Positions 30,573 to 38,399 of a stretch of 38,521 nt of DNA are shown here, in pieces. The notes under the pieces were generated by a model. That model had not been told where the DNA came from, searched no databases, and saw nothing but the letters and a program-made list of their open reading frames with translations. Location of the stretch: contig JAJYXK010000012.1 in NCBI GenBank assembly GCA_021801825.1, positions 1 through 38,521 of the forward strand, in the 5' to 3' direction. The first letter of the stretch is position 1. Each line of letters opens with the position of its first letter. The DNA is from a bacterium. GTDB taxonomy: Bacteria > Patescibacteriota > Minisyncoccia > UBA6257 > JAGOQP01. A program made the position numbers and the translations under genes.

Positions 30573-30608
30573 AAAATAAAAAACAGCTTTATAGCTGTTT
30601 TTTATTTT
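30573..30608. terminator. Strong terminator upstream of alr
   Basis: A perfect 16-bp stem (30573-30588 with 30593-30608), loop TTAT, has A/T-rich ends. It closes the non-coding stretch 30430-30572 and insulates alr. Confidence 0.85.
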
Positions 30609-30611
30609 GCT

Positions 30612-30620
30612 TGGTATACT
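30612..30620 (+). promoter_or_regulatory. Leaderless extended -10 promoter of alr
   Basis: TGGTATACT ends 6 nt before the ATG at 30627, placing the expected start on the ATG. No useful -35 lies upstream, only the terminator stem. Confidence 0.55.
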
Positions 30621-30626
30621 ACATAA

Positions 30627-31772
30627 ATGTTCCCCATTAAAAAACTTTTTAGGAATATCCGCGCGCGGCGCTTTGTGTATGAATCTTTGGTTAGGGTGGT
30701 GTTATCAAAAAACGCGTTATTACATAATCTCCATATTTTTGAAAATCTATGTGCGCCGGCGCGCATCGCTCCGGTATTAAAGAGTAACGCGTATGGACAT
30801 GGACTCCTGACTATTGCTCGTGAGCTTGATAAGCAAAGGCCGGTATTTTTTGTGGTGGATTCATACTATGAGGCATTAATGATAAAAAATGAAGGGGTTA
30901 CCTCTGAAGTGTTGATTATAGGATATACACGTCCAGAAATCATACAAAATGCAAAACAAGCAGGAATAATTTTCACCATAGTTTCGTTTGATCAATTAAA
31001 AGAAGTCACAAAAAATATCACGCGCCAAACCAGAGTTCATATAAAAATAGATACCGGCATGCATCGTCAGGGAATTATGATAGATAAGATCGCTGAAGCA
31101 ATAGTTATCTTACAAAAAAATAAAAACATACACGTAGAAGGAATCTGCTCTCACCTTGCAGATGCGGATGTAAAAAATTCTCAATACACCGAATCACAGA
31201 TCACTGCATGGAACAATATATATAAAACTTTTAGCACAGCATTCCCTACCATAAAGTATGCTCACATAGAAGCAACTGCGGGTACGCGATATGTGGGAGA
31301 GGTTGTTATGAATGTCGCAAGAATTGGTTTGGGATTATACGGCATAGATAGTTACGAAGAGCCGAGCGAATCTCTTCATCCAGTGCTTTCTATGGAATCA
31401 ATTGTTGTGGGGATAAAAGAGTTAAAAAAAGATGAAGGCGTGGGATACAATCAAACCTTTCATGCTCATACCGATATGAAAATAGGAATTGTTCCTGTGG
31501 GGTATTTTGAGGGAATTCCTCGTGAGCTTTCTAATAAAGGATGCGTGAAAATAAATGACACCTATTGTCCTATTATTGGACGAGTGAGTATGAATATGAT
31601 GAGTATTGATGTTTCGGGTGTAGACGATATTGCGGAAGGAGATGCTGTGGAGGTAATAAGTAATCAAAGAGAGAGTAAGAATTCGGTAAAATCTATTGCA
31701 AACATGTGTGGTATGATTCCCTACGAAGTTTTAGTAAGAATACCGGAAAAAATACGTCGCGTGTGGAAATAA
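30627..31772 (+). CDS. alr: Alanine racemase
   Basis: 381 aa, cytoplasmic PLP enzyme that makes D-alanine for peptidoglycan. The PLP lysine is Lys52 in APVLKSNAYGHGL, the catalytic tyrosine is Tyr274 in GVGYNQTF, and the TIM barrel and C-terminal beta domain are complete (RVSMNMMSIDVSG, YEVLVRIPEKIRRVW). The first 20 residues (basic, MFPIKKLFRNIRARRFVYES) are a small extension before the usual start (LVRVVLSKNALLHNL). The gene has its own leaderless-type promoter and no visible ribosome site. It is the first gene to the right of the element. Confidence 0.95.
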   Translation: MFPIKKLFRNIRARRFVYESLVRVVLSKNALLHNLHIFENLCAPARIAPVLKSNAYGHGLLTIARELDKQRPVFFVVDSYYEALMIKNEGVTSEVLIIGYTRPEIIQNAKQAGIIFTIVSFDQLKEVTKNITRQTRVHIKIDTGMHRQGIMIDKIAEAIVILQKNKNIHVEGICSHLADADVKNSQYTESQITAWNNIYKTFSTAFPTIKYAHIEATAGTRYVGEVVMNVARIGLGLYGIDSYEEPSESLHPVLSMESIVVGIKELKKDEGVGYNQTFHAHTDMKIGIVPVGYFEGIPRELSNKGCVKINDTYCPIIGRVSMNMMSIDVSGVDDIAEGDAVEVISNQRESKNSVKSIANMCGMIPYEVLVRIPEKIRRVWK

Positions 31773-31808
31773 TGGCATAAAATCTATTATTTTTTTGCGT
31801 ATAATTAG

Positions 31809-31837
31809 TTGTAATCAATAGTGTCCTGTGATAGAAT
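31809..31837 (+). promoter_or_regulatory. Promoter of gyrB
   Basis: TTGTAA (31809-31814) and TAGAAT (31832-31837) are separated by 17 nt, with TG just before the -10 box (TGATAGAAT). A second -10-like TATAAT lies at 31800-31805. The leader would be about 30 nt. Confidence 0.65.
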
Positions 31838-31873
31838 AAGACAACGTTCAGGCGTTTTTTATTTCATTTTATT

Positions 31874-33889
31874 ATGCCAAAAGAAGCAAAGAAAGAATCG
31901 TCATATAGCGCAAAGGATATATTTGTGTTGGAGGGACTTGAACCGGTACGCAAACGCCCCGGTATGTATATTGGATCCACAGGACCCGAAGGATTGCACC
32001 ATCTTATTTGGGAGGTAGTAGACAACTCTATTGATGAAGCGATGGCGGGATACGCGAAAAATATTCGCGTGGAGTTATTACCCGATAATGTTATTTCAGT
32101 TACCGATGATGGACGCGGTATTCCAGTAGACATTCACCCCAAAACAAAAAAATCAGCGTTGGAGACGGCGTTGTGTACTCTTCATGCGGGAGGAAAATTT
32201 GGAGGTGATTCATACAAAGTATCAGGAGGATTGCACGGAGTGGGGGTATCTGTGGTAAATGCGCTCTCCACCTCTTTAAAGGCGGAAGTACATAAAGATG
32301 GAGGAATCTACACGCAAGAATATAAAATTGGAGTACCTCAATATGCGGTAAAGAAAGTTGGGAAAGCAGATGACACGGGAACAAAGATCACGTTCCGCGC
32401 CGATGCTTCTATTTTTACAGAAATAAAATACGATAGAAAAAAAATTATTGATCACTTGCGTCAACAGGCATTTTTAGTAAAAGGACTACGTATTGAGATT
32501 ATTGATCAACGGGAGGAAGTTCCTTTTTACTATGCGTTTTGTTTTGAGGGGGGCATCATCTCATTTTTGAAGTATCTAAATGAATACAACGATCAAATTC
32601 AAGATGAGCCATTTTATGTAGATAAAGAATATGATGGTATGCCCGTTGAGGCGGCATTTGTATATAACGATGACACCGAAACACAAGAACTTAGTTTTGC
32701 GAACAATATTTATACTCCCGATGGGGGAATGCACTTAACGGGATTTAGAAGCGCATTAACACGTGTTTTAAATGATTATGCGCGAGAGAACGGATACATT
32801 AAAGAGAAAGAAGAGAATTTCACTGGGGACGATGTGCGCGAAGGGCTCGTAGCAGTAGTTTCATTAAAGCTACGAGAACCTCAATTTGAGGGACAGACCA
32901 AGGCTCGTTTAGGAAACCCACCGGCTCGTAGCGCGGTAGAGAGCGTAGTGTCTGAAGCTTTGAAAGAATTTTTACAAAGGCATTCATCTGAAGCAAAAGC
33001 TATTGTGAGTAAAGCGCTTTTAGCAGTAAAAGCTCGCAAGGCGGCGAAAGCGGCAAAAGAAACGGTATTACGCAAAGGTCCCTTTGAAGGGCTTACCTTG
33101 CCAGGAAAACTTGCCGACTGTACCTCACGAGATGCCGCAGAATCAGAATTGTTTATTGTGGAGGGAGACAGCGCAGGAGGAAGTGGAAAACAGGGTCGCG
33201 ATAGACGTTATCAGGCAATACTTCCATTACGCGGAAAAATTTTGAATGTGGAAAAAGCGCGACTTGATAAAATGTTGGCAAATAACGAAATTAAGTCATT
33301 AGTAATTGCGTTAGGTACTGCAATTGGAAACGATTTTTCAGTTGATAAAATTAGATACCACAAAGTTGTTATTATGACTGATGCAGATGTGGATGGAGCG
33401 CACATTTGTACATTGTTGCTCACATTGTTTTTCAGATATTTCAGATCAATTATTGAAAATGGATTTTTATACATTGCGCAACCACCGTTATACCAAATAA
33501 AATCTGGTAAAGACATTAGATATGCATATTCGGATGATGAAAAGGATACCATTATCGCCGAGATGCAGAAATTGAAGGGGGATAGGAAAAAAGAAAAAGC
33601 TGATGCCAAAAAAATTACCAATGAATCCACAAGAGATGCAGAGGAGATTACAGAAGGAGAGACGATAAAAGGAATTAATATTCAACGATATAAAGGTTTG
33701 GGAGAGATGAACCCTGAGCAGCTGTGGGAAACTACTATGAATCCGGCGACTCGTATATTGAAGAAAGTAAATATTGATGATGCGCAAGAGGCAGATCGTC
33801 TATTTGATATCCTTATGGGAGAGAAAGTAGCACCGCGTAAGCACTTTATTCAAAGCCGTGCGACTACGGTGAAAAATCTTGACATATAG
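31874..33889 (+). CDS. gyrB: DNA gyrase subunit B
   Basis: 671 aa, normal for GyrB. The GHKL ATPase is complete: EVVDNSIDEAMAG, VTDDGRGIPVDIHP, and the ATP lid GGKFGGDSYKVSGGLHGVGV. A transducer domain follows, then the TOPRIM domain with LFIVEGDSAGGSGKQGRDRR and IMTDADVDGAHI. The C-terminus has QRYKGLGEMNPEQLWETTM. It introduces negative supercoils together with GyrA, which is not in the window. A charged insert of about 30 residues (KGDRKKEKADAKKITNE) before the last motif is not part of the usual core. Own promoter and a terminator downstream. Confidence 0.96.
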   Translation: MPKEAKKESSYSAKDIFVLEGLEPVRKRPGMYIGSTGPEGLHHLIWEVVDNSIDEAMAGYAKNIRVELLPDNVISVTDDGRGIPVDIHPKTKKSALETALCTLHAGGKFGGDSYKVSGGLHGVGVSVVNALSTSLKAEVHKDGGIYTQEYKIGVPQYAVKKVGKADDTGTKITFRADASIFTEIKYDRKKIIDHLRQQAFLVKGLRIEIIDQREEVPFYYAFCFEGGIISFLKYLNEYNDQIQDEPFYVDKEYDGMPVEAAFVYNDDTETQELSFANNIYTPDGGMHLTGFRSALTRVLNDYARENGYIKEKEENFTGDDVREGLVAVVSLKLREPQFEGQTKARLGNPPARSAVESVVSEALKEFLQRHSSEAKAIVSKALLAVKARKAAKAAKETVLRKGPFEGLTLPGKLADCTSRDAAESELFIVEGDSAGGSGKQGRDRRYQAILPLRGKILNVEKARLDKMLANNEIKSLVIALGTAIGNDFSVDKIRYHKVVIMTDADVDGAHICTLLLTLFFRYFRSIIENGFLYIAQPPLYQIKSGKDIRYAYSDDEKDTIIAEMQKLKGDRKKEKADAKKITNESTRDAEEITEGETIKGINIQRYKGLGEMNPEQLWETTMNPATRILKKVNIDDAQEADRLFDILMGEKVAPRKHFIQSRATTVKNLDI

Positions 33890-33911
33890 CCGTAGGGTTT
33901 GTAGTATGTAT

Positions 33912-33954
33912 CTATACCCCGATGGTCTGGTGTATAGAAAAAAGGGGTTTTTTT
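33912..33954 (+). terminator. Terminator after gyrB
   Basis: An imperfect stem CTATACC/GGTGTATAG and an outer ACCCC/GGGGT pairing are followed by seven T. They lie about 25 nt after the gyrB stop and before secE. Confidence 0.55.
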
Positions 33955-33973
33955 ATTACATATCTGTATCATT

Positions 33974-34162
33974 ATGATGTCAAAAATAAAATCATATTTT
34001 TCTGAGTCATATCAGGAATTGAGAAAAGTAAACTGGCCGACGCAAAAAGAAACCGCACACTTAACCTGGGTGGTTATTGGTTTTTCATTAAGCGTTGCTA
34101 TCTTTCTAGGAATTCTTGATATGGTATTCTCGTATGGCATCCGTTGGTTCATTTCTTCATAA
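33974..34162 (+). CDS. secE: Preprotein translocase subunit SecE
   Basis: 62 aa, the short one-helix form. The amphipathic segment SYQELRKVNWPTQKETAHLT is the family signature and is followed by one membrane helix (WVVIGFSLSVAIFLGILDMV). It clamps the SecY channel. The gene lies 12 bp before nusG, the classic secE-nusG pair. Two adjacent start codons (MM) make the exact start unclear by one residue. Confidence 0.95.
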   Translation: MMSKIKSYFSESYQELRKVNWPTQKETAHLTWVVIGFSLSVAIFLGILDMVFSYGIRWFISS

Positions 34163-34173
34163 TACACACAACT

Positions 34174-34767
34174 ATGGAACCAGAGAAAAAAGAGAACAGC
34201 AAACATCTTGCGTTTGATGAGAAAACGAAGAACCAAAAGGCGTGGTATGCAATTCACACCTATTCGGGATATGAAGACGCGGTGGCGCGTTATCTAAAAC
34301 AACGCGTAGAGTCGCTTTCCATGAATGATAAAATTTTTAATGTTATCGTTCCTAAAGAGAAAAAAATTCGTATTAAAAATAACAAGAAAAAAGCCGTTGA
34401 AGAAAAAATCTATCCAGGATACGTTTTAGTGCAGATGATTCTTTCGGAAGACTCTTGGTATGTGGTACGTAACACTCCTCGGGTAATGGGATTTGTGGGG
34501 CCCGATTCAACCAAACCAACCCCTCTTTCTCATGATGAAATTGAGTATTTAATGAATAGAATGAACGAAGGAGAAAGTAAGGAGGCGAAATTTAAAGTTG
34601 AGTGTGTTATTGATGATTTGGTTAAAATTATAGACGGACCATTTCGTGATTACGAAGGAAAAGTATTAGAAGTAGATGAAGAGCATGGACGAGTAAAGGT
34701 TTCGGTTCCAGTGTTCGGGCGCGATACGATTGTAGAGATTGATTCGGGACAACTACAAAAAATATAA
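34174..34767 (+). CDS. nusG: Transcription antitermination factor NusG
   Basis: 197 aa from the ATG at 34174 (MEPEKKENSK). An earlier ATG at 34144 overlaps secE and would add a hydrophobic leader, so it is rejected. The NGN domain (KAWYAIHTYSGYEDAVARYL, EEKIYPGYVLVQMILSEDSW, VRNTPRVMGFVG) and the KOW motif domain (DDLVKIIDGPFRDYEGKVLE) are complete. NusG binds RNA polymerase and couples it to ribosomes. It is followed after 115 bp by rplK. Confidence 0.96.
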   Translation: MEPEKKENSKHLAFDEKTKNQKAWYAIHTYSGYEDAVARYLKQRVESLSMNDKIFNVIVPKEKKIRIKNNKKKAVEEKIYPGYVLVQMILSEDSWYVVRNTPRVMGFVGPDSTKPTPLSHDEIEYLMNRMNEGESKEAKFKVECVIDDLVKIIDGPFRDYEGKVLEVDEEHGRVKVSVPVFGRDTIVEIDSGQLQKI

Positions 34768-34882
34768 AAGAGGAAGTATGGAGTATGTTTGTGGTGGGAG
34801 AGGGAATTATTACACACTAATTTTCTTTCTTATAAATTCATTTCTTCGTACGTGATAAAAATTACTTAATACAAAAATTATT

Positions 34883-35308
34883 ATGGCAAAAGCAATTAAA
34901 TCAGTCATCAAATTACAACTTGAAGCAGGGAAAGCAAATCCAGCTCCTCCGGTAGGAACTGCGCTTGGTCCTCATGGTATTAACATTGGTCAATTCTGTC
35001 AGCAATTCAATGAGGCAACGAAAGATATGATGGGAAATATTGTTCCTGCAGAGATTACTATTTATGAAGATCGCACCTTTGAATTCAAACTAAAAACCTC
35101 TCCGGCAAGCGATATGTTGCGTAAAGCAGCGGGTATTGAAAAGGGAGCAGCAAATCCTCTTCGTAATAAAGTAGGAAAAGTAACCAAAGCTCAAATCAAA
35201 GAAATTGCGGAAAAGAAAATGGTTGATTTGAACGCAGTGAGTATTGAGGGAGCAATGAAAATTATTGAAGGCACGGCACGATCAATGGGAATTGAGGTTA
35301 TTGAATAA
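34883..35308 (+). CDS. rplK: 50S ribosomal protein L11
   Basis: 141 aa, full length. The family start is [40 protein letters not shown] contains the conserved GPHG(I/V)N, and the C-terminal rRNA-binding half is [21 protein letters not shown]11 forms the GTPase-associated centre and is methylated in many bacteria. The usual downstream partner rplA is absent: a terminator and then gatB follow. The 115-bp upstream spacer may hold its promoter (TAATAC at about 34868). Confidence 0.96.
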   Translation: MAKAIKSVIKLQLEAGKANPAPPVGTALGPHGINIGQFCQQFNEATKDMMGNIVPAEITIYEDRTFEFKLKTSPASDMLRKAAGIEKGAANPLRNKVGKVTKAQIKEIAEKKMVDLNAVSIEGAMKIIEGTARSMGIEVIE

Positions 35309-35330
35309 TCAAAAACCTAAAACTAAAAAT

Positions 35331-35356
35331 AAAAGCCCTGTGTAGACAGGGCTTTT
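35331..35356. terminator. Terminator after rplK
   Basis: A perfect 10-bp stem AAAAGCCCTG/CAGGGCTTTT with loop TGTAGA, 22 nt after the stop. Confidence 0.85.
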
Positions 35357-35383
35357 GCATAAATAAAGTTGTTTCTATATACT
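35355..35383 (+). promoter_or_regulatory. Leaderless promoter of gatB
   Basis: TTGCAT (35355-35360) and TATACT (35378-35383) have a 17-nt spacer. The ATG at 35392 starts 8 nt after the -10 box, so the leader is about 0-2 nt. It overlaps the end of the rplK terminator. Confidence 0.65.
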
Positions 35384-35391
35384 AAAAACAT

Positions 35392-36876
35392 ATGAAATAT
35401 ATTCCCACCATCGGTTTGGAAATACACGCGGAATTACTCACGCAAACAAAGATGTTTTGTGATTGTTTGAACGACGAAACACAATTGGTAGCAAACACAA
35501 ACATTTGTCCGGTCTGTTTAGCTCATCCAGGATCACTTCCAGTGGCAAACAAGCAAGCAATTGATTTTGTTATCAAAACAGGGCTCGCCTTAAATTGTGA
35601 AATAAATAGATACTCAAAATTTGATAGAAAGAATTATTTTTATCCTGATCTCCCTAAAGCGTATCAGATTAGTCAGTATGATCTGCCGTTATGTAAGAAC
35701 GGATATGTGGTGCTCCCCGAAAGTGGGACAAAAATTGGTATTACTCGCATTCATCTAGAAGAAGATACTGCTAAGCTAGCCCATGCTGCCGACGGTAAAC
35801 ATTCACTGGTTGATTTTAATCGCGCGGGGGTGCCCTTAATGGAATTAGTTACGGAGCCGGATTTTCATAGCGCCGAGAGTGTGGTTGAGTTTGCACAAGA
35901 ATTTCAATTACTGCTTAGATATTTAGGAGTATCAGATGGAGATATGGAAAAAGGACATTTGCGCCTAGAAGCAAATATATCCATTGCTCCTGAAGGAAGC
36001 ACTCAATTAGGGAAAAAAGTTGAAGTAAAAAACCTCAATTCATTCCAAGCAGTGTTTCGTGCTATTCAATATGAGATAGAACGACACACGGCGTTATGGG
36101 AGGAGGGAAGAGAAAAAGAAATTGTACAAGAAACACGAGGATGGAATGAAACAAAACAAGAAACATTTTCACAACGCTCAAAAGAAGATGCGCATGATTA
36201 TCGTTATTTCCCAGATCCTGATTTACCTCCGATGATATTTAGTGACGCTGATATAGAAACTATTAGAGCTTCTATTGTTGAACTTCCCGCTCAAAGACGC
36301 CAGAGACTTTCACAAGAATATAATCTTTCCTCAAAACAAGCAGAATTATTAGTGCGTGATTTGTTTTTATGTGATTTTTTTGAAAAAGCGGTTTCTGAGC
36401 TTCGAGCACAATATAAAAATGGAAGAGTTGACCTTGTTTATAACTATATTGTAAATGATCTGAAAGGAATGGAGAAAGATCCTGTTGTTTCGGTGGGCGG
36501 GTCTGACGTTGGCCCCACGTTTATATTTATGTATGAAAATACACAGCCGGTATATGTTGCCCAAATAGTATCAATGATTGAAGATGGTAAAATTTCAAGT
36601 TATGCGGCAAAAGAGATACTTCGCGAAATATTTGAGGGGAATGGTTCTCCTGAGGAAATTGTTAATAAAAGAGGTTTATTGCAAATATCGGACGAATCAG
36701 CTTTACAGAAAGTAATTCAAGAGGTTTTGGCAACAAATGCGAAGGCGGTTGATGAATACAAAAATGGAAAAGTTTCGGCGATTCAGTTTTTAGTAGGACA
36801 AGTGATGGCAAAAACCAAAGGAACCGCAAATCCAGGAATAGTGCGAACGATGTTGGAGAAAGAACTCACGAAATAG
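35392..36876 (+). CDS. gatB: Aspartyl/glutamyl-tRNA amidotransferase subunit B
   Basis: 494 aa, normal. The catalytic cradle domain begins YIPTIGLEIHAELLTQTKMF. It has the zinc cysteines C-D-C and CPVC (NTNICPVCLAHPGSLP), and YFYPDLPKAYQISQYDLPLC and FNRAGVPLMELVTEPDFHSA are diagnostic. The C-terminal helical tail domain (YqeY-like) is complete (QFLVGQVMAKTKGTANPGIV). It works with GatA and GatC to convert Glu-tRNA-Gln or Asp-tRNA-Asn to Gln-tRNA-Gln or Asn-tRNA-Asn. GatA and GatC are not in the window. Leaderless-type promoter. It is convergent with miaA. Confidence 0.96.
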   Translation: MKYIPTIGLEIHAELLTQTKMFCDCLNDETQLVANTNICPVCLAHPGSLPVANKQAIDFVIKTGLALNCEINRYSKFDRKNYFYPDLPKAYQISQYDLPLCKNGYVVLPESGTKIGITRIHLEEDTAKLAHAADGKHSLVDFNRAGVPLMELVTEPDFHSAESVVEFAQEFQLLLRYLGVSDGDMEKGHLRLEANISIAPEGSTQLGKKVEVKNLNSFQAVFRAIQYEIERHTALWEEGREKEIVQETRGWNETKQETFSQRSKEDAHDYRYFPDPDLPPMIFSDADIETIRASIVELPAQRRQRLSQEYNLSSKQAELLVRDLFLCDFFEKAVSELRAQYKNGRVDLVYNYIVNDLKGMEKDPVVSVGGSDVGPTFIFMYENTQPVYVAQIVSMIEDGKISSYAAKEILREIFEGNGSPEEIVNKRGLLQISDESALQKVIQEVLATNAKAVDEYKNGKVSAIQFLVGQVMAKTKGTANPGIVRTMLEKELTK

Positions 36877-36877
36877 C

Positions 36878-36970
36878 TGTTAGTCGTGAGTGATTAGTCA
36901 CTAGTTAACATTCTCACATTTCACCTCCTTCGTTAAAACTTCGGCGGGCGAGCAAGAATGTGAGAATGTT
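36878..36970. repeat. Repeat-rich junction between gatB and miaA
   Basis: 36878-36906 is another TTAGT-type repeat (GTGAGTGATTAGTCACTAG). A 14-bp perfect inverted repeat follows, AACATTCTCACATT (36907-36920) and AATGTGAGAATGTT (36957-36970), which could act as a bidirectional terminator. Its loop contains a GC-rich REP-like block, CCTCCTTCGTTAAAACTTCG. The end of miaA runs through this element. Confidence 0.65.
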
Positions 36971-37882
36971 ATTTTGGAGTGTTTTATTTAGATTTGGCTC
37001 TTGTAACCATATAATTTCTTTATTCCTTTTAAACCATGTCATTTGACGTTTGGCATATTGTTGTATCTCTTTTTCCAATTGCTCTGCCACTTCTTTTTTG
37101 GTGAGGGTTCCTCTTAGGAATCGGGAAATATATCTATATTCAAGACCGAAAGAATCAAGGCGTTCATATGAAATGCCTTGTGTATGTAATTTCTGTACCT
37201 CCGTAATCATCCCAGAACGTAGACGTTTTATGAGTCGGAGATGGATTCGTTTGAGCAGTGTTTCTGATGAGGGGTTAATGCCAAGAATAAGAGTATTTTC
37301 CAACGGTTTTTTAACAAGTGGGGGAATGTGTTTTTGATTTTCTAATATCTCTAGTGCGCGGATGAGGCGACGACGATTGTGTGTATCTATGACACGTGCT
37401 CGATCAGGAGATTTTTTTTGCAGGAGTGTAAATAATTTTTCGGTAGTTAGTTTTTCTAATTTTTTGCGCAAAGAAAGATTTGGTTTTACTTCGGGGAACG
37501 AATAATTATATAGGATAGAGTCAATATAGAGTCCGGTACCTCCACATATGATGGGTACAATGTTCTGTTTCTGTAATTTTTGTAGAGTCTTTTTTGCGTA
37601 ACGCTGATATTGTGAAACAGTAAAACGACGCTTGGGAGAAGCAATATCTAGTCCATAGTGAGTGATTCCTTGCATTTCTTTTTTGTTCACTTTCCCCGAA
37701 CCAATATTAAGTCCACGATAAACTTGTCTTGAGTCGGCAGAAATAATAGCAGCATCGGATATACCAAATACGTTTTTATGAGCACGTATATAGTGAGCTA
37801 TTTGTATCGCTAAATCAGATTTTCCACTCGCGGTGGGTCCAAGCAGTATAATGGTTCTGTGTTGTGATTGACTCTGTATCAT
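36914..37882 (-). CDS. miaA: tRNA dimethylallyltransferase
   Basis: 322 aa. P-loop ILLGPTASGKSDLAIQIAH, ISADSRQVYRGLNIGSGKVN, THYGLDIASPKRRFTVSQYQ, and IICGGTGLYIDSILYNYSFP are the MiaA signatures. It transfers dimethylallyl to A37 of tRNAs that read codons starting with U. The last residues (ARRSFNEGGEM) are encoded inside the repeat at 36907-36970, so the true ancestral end was probably upstream. The promoter on the minus strand is leaderless-type (-10 six nt before the ATG). Confidence 0.95.
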   Translation of the reverse strand: MIQSQSQHRTIILLGPTASGKSDLAIQIAHYIRAHKNVFGISDAAIISADSRQVYRGLNIGSGKVNKKEMQGITHYGLDIASPKRRFTVSQYQRYAKKTLQKLQKQNIVPIICGGTGLYIDSILYNYSFPEVKPNLSLRKKLEKLTTEKLFTLLQKKSPDRARVIDTHNRRRLIRALEILENQKHIPPLVKKPLENTLILGINPSSETLLKRIHLRLIKRLRSGMITEVQKLHTQGISYERLDSFGLEYRYISRFLRGTLTKKEVAEQLEKEIQQYAKRQMTWFKRNKEIIWLQEPNLNKTLQNNILTFLLARRSFNEGGEM

Positions 37883-37888
37883 TTTTTT

Positions 37889-37916
37889 ACTATACCTAAA
37901 TTACCATATTTGTAAA
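37889..37916 (-). promoter_or_regulatory. Leaderless promoter of miaA
   Basis: On the minus strand TTTACA (37916-37911) and TATAGT (37894-37889) have a 16-nt spacer. Only six A separate the -10 from the ATG, so the start codon is at the expected transcript start. Confidence 0.65.
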
Positions 37917-37946
37917 TTAACATTTATATATAAAGGGAGGTATCCA

Positions 37947-38345
37947 ATGGCTGATGGAACAAAGATTATAGGAGTTCATCTAAGCCCAGAGAACAAACTG
38001 CTCTTAATAAGAAAGGATGGCATCTGGGACTTTCCAGGGGGAAGTATGCGTCCTGAGGAAAAAGATCATGATTGTTTAATTAGAACCATTACTGGAGAGC
38101 AGTTTCCCTACTGCACGCTTAAGATACATGATCTAATTAATCTATTCTTCGTAGGCGACTATGATGAATGTGAAAGAATCTTAGCCTATAAAGTAGAGAT
38201 TAAATCAAATATTGCAGTAGGAGAATGTTTCCAGGAGGCGGATTATCTTTCTCTTGAGGACATCTCCAAAATTAAGGGAGATTATCAGATTTCTAAAGTG
38301 GTTAATCAACTTATTATCAAGTTCAATAAGATGGGTCTACTGTAG
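37947..38345 (+). CDS. Nudix-fold protein with degenerate Nudix box
   Basis: 132 aa. The Nudix strand is GVHLSPENKLLLIRKDGIWDFPGGS, and the box reads G-SMRPE-E-KDHDCLI-R-TITGE. The usual R-E-U-x-E-E has T for the first E and G for the second E, with only the last Glu kept. Catalysis by the standard metal site is therefore doubtful, and it may be a binding protein or have a changed reaction. The ATG is preceded by AAGGGAGGT, the best Shine-Dalgarno in the right half. It is divergent from miaA (65 bp), with TATATA just before the ribosome site. A terminator follows. Confidence 0.8.
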   Translation: MADGTKIIGVHLSPENKLLLIRKDGIWDFPGGSMRPEEKDHDCLIRTITGEQFPYCTLKIHDLINLFFVGDYDECERILAYKVEIKSNIAVGECFQEADYLSLEDISKIKGDYQISKVVNQLIIKFNKMGLL

Positions 38346-38363
38346 GGCAAATATTTTTTGTAA

Positions 38364-38389
38364 AAAGAGCGCTCGTAGAGCGCCCTTTC
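38364..38389. terminator. Bidirectional terminator between nudix and thrS genes
   Basis: GCGCTC/GAGCGC with loop GTA, extended past one mismatch by AAAG/CTTT, has T and A tracts on both sides. Confidence 0.75.
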
Positions 38390-38399
38390 TTTTCTATTG

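Noticed and set aside
34144-34173. Longer NusG start
   Set aside because: It overlaps secE and would add a hydrophobic leader not known in NusG.
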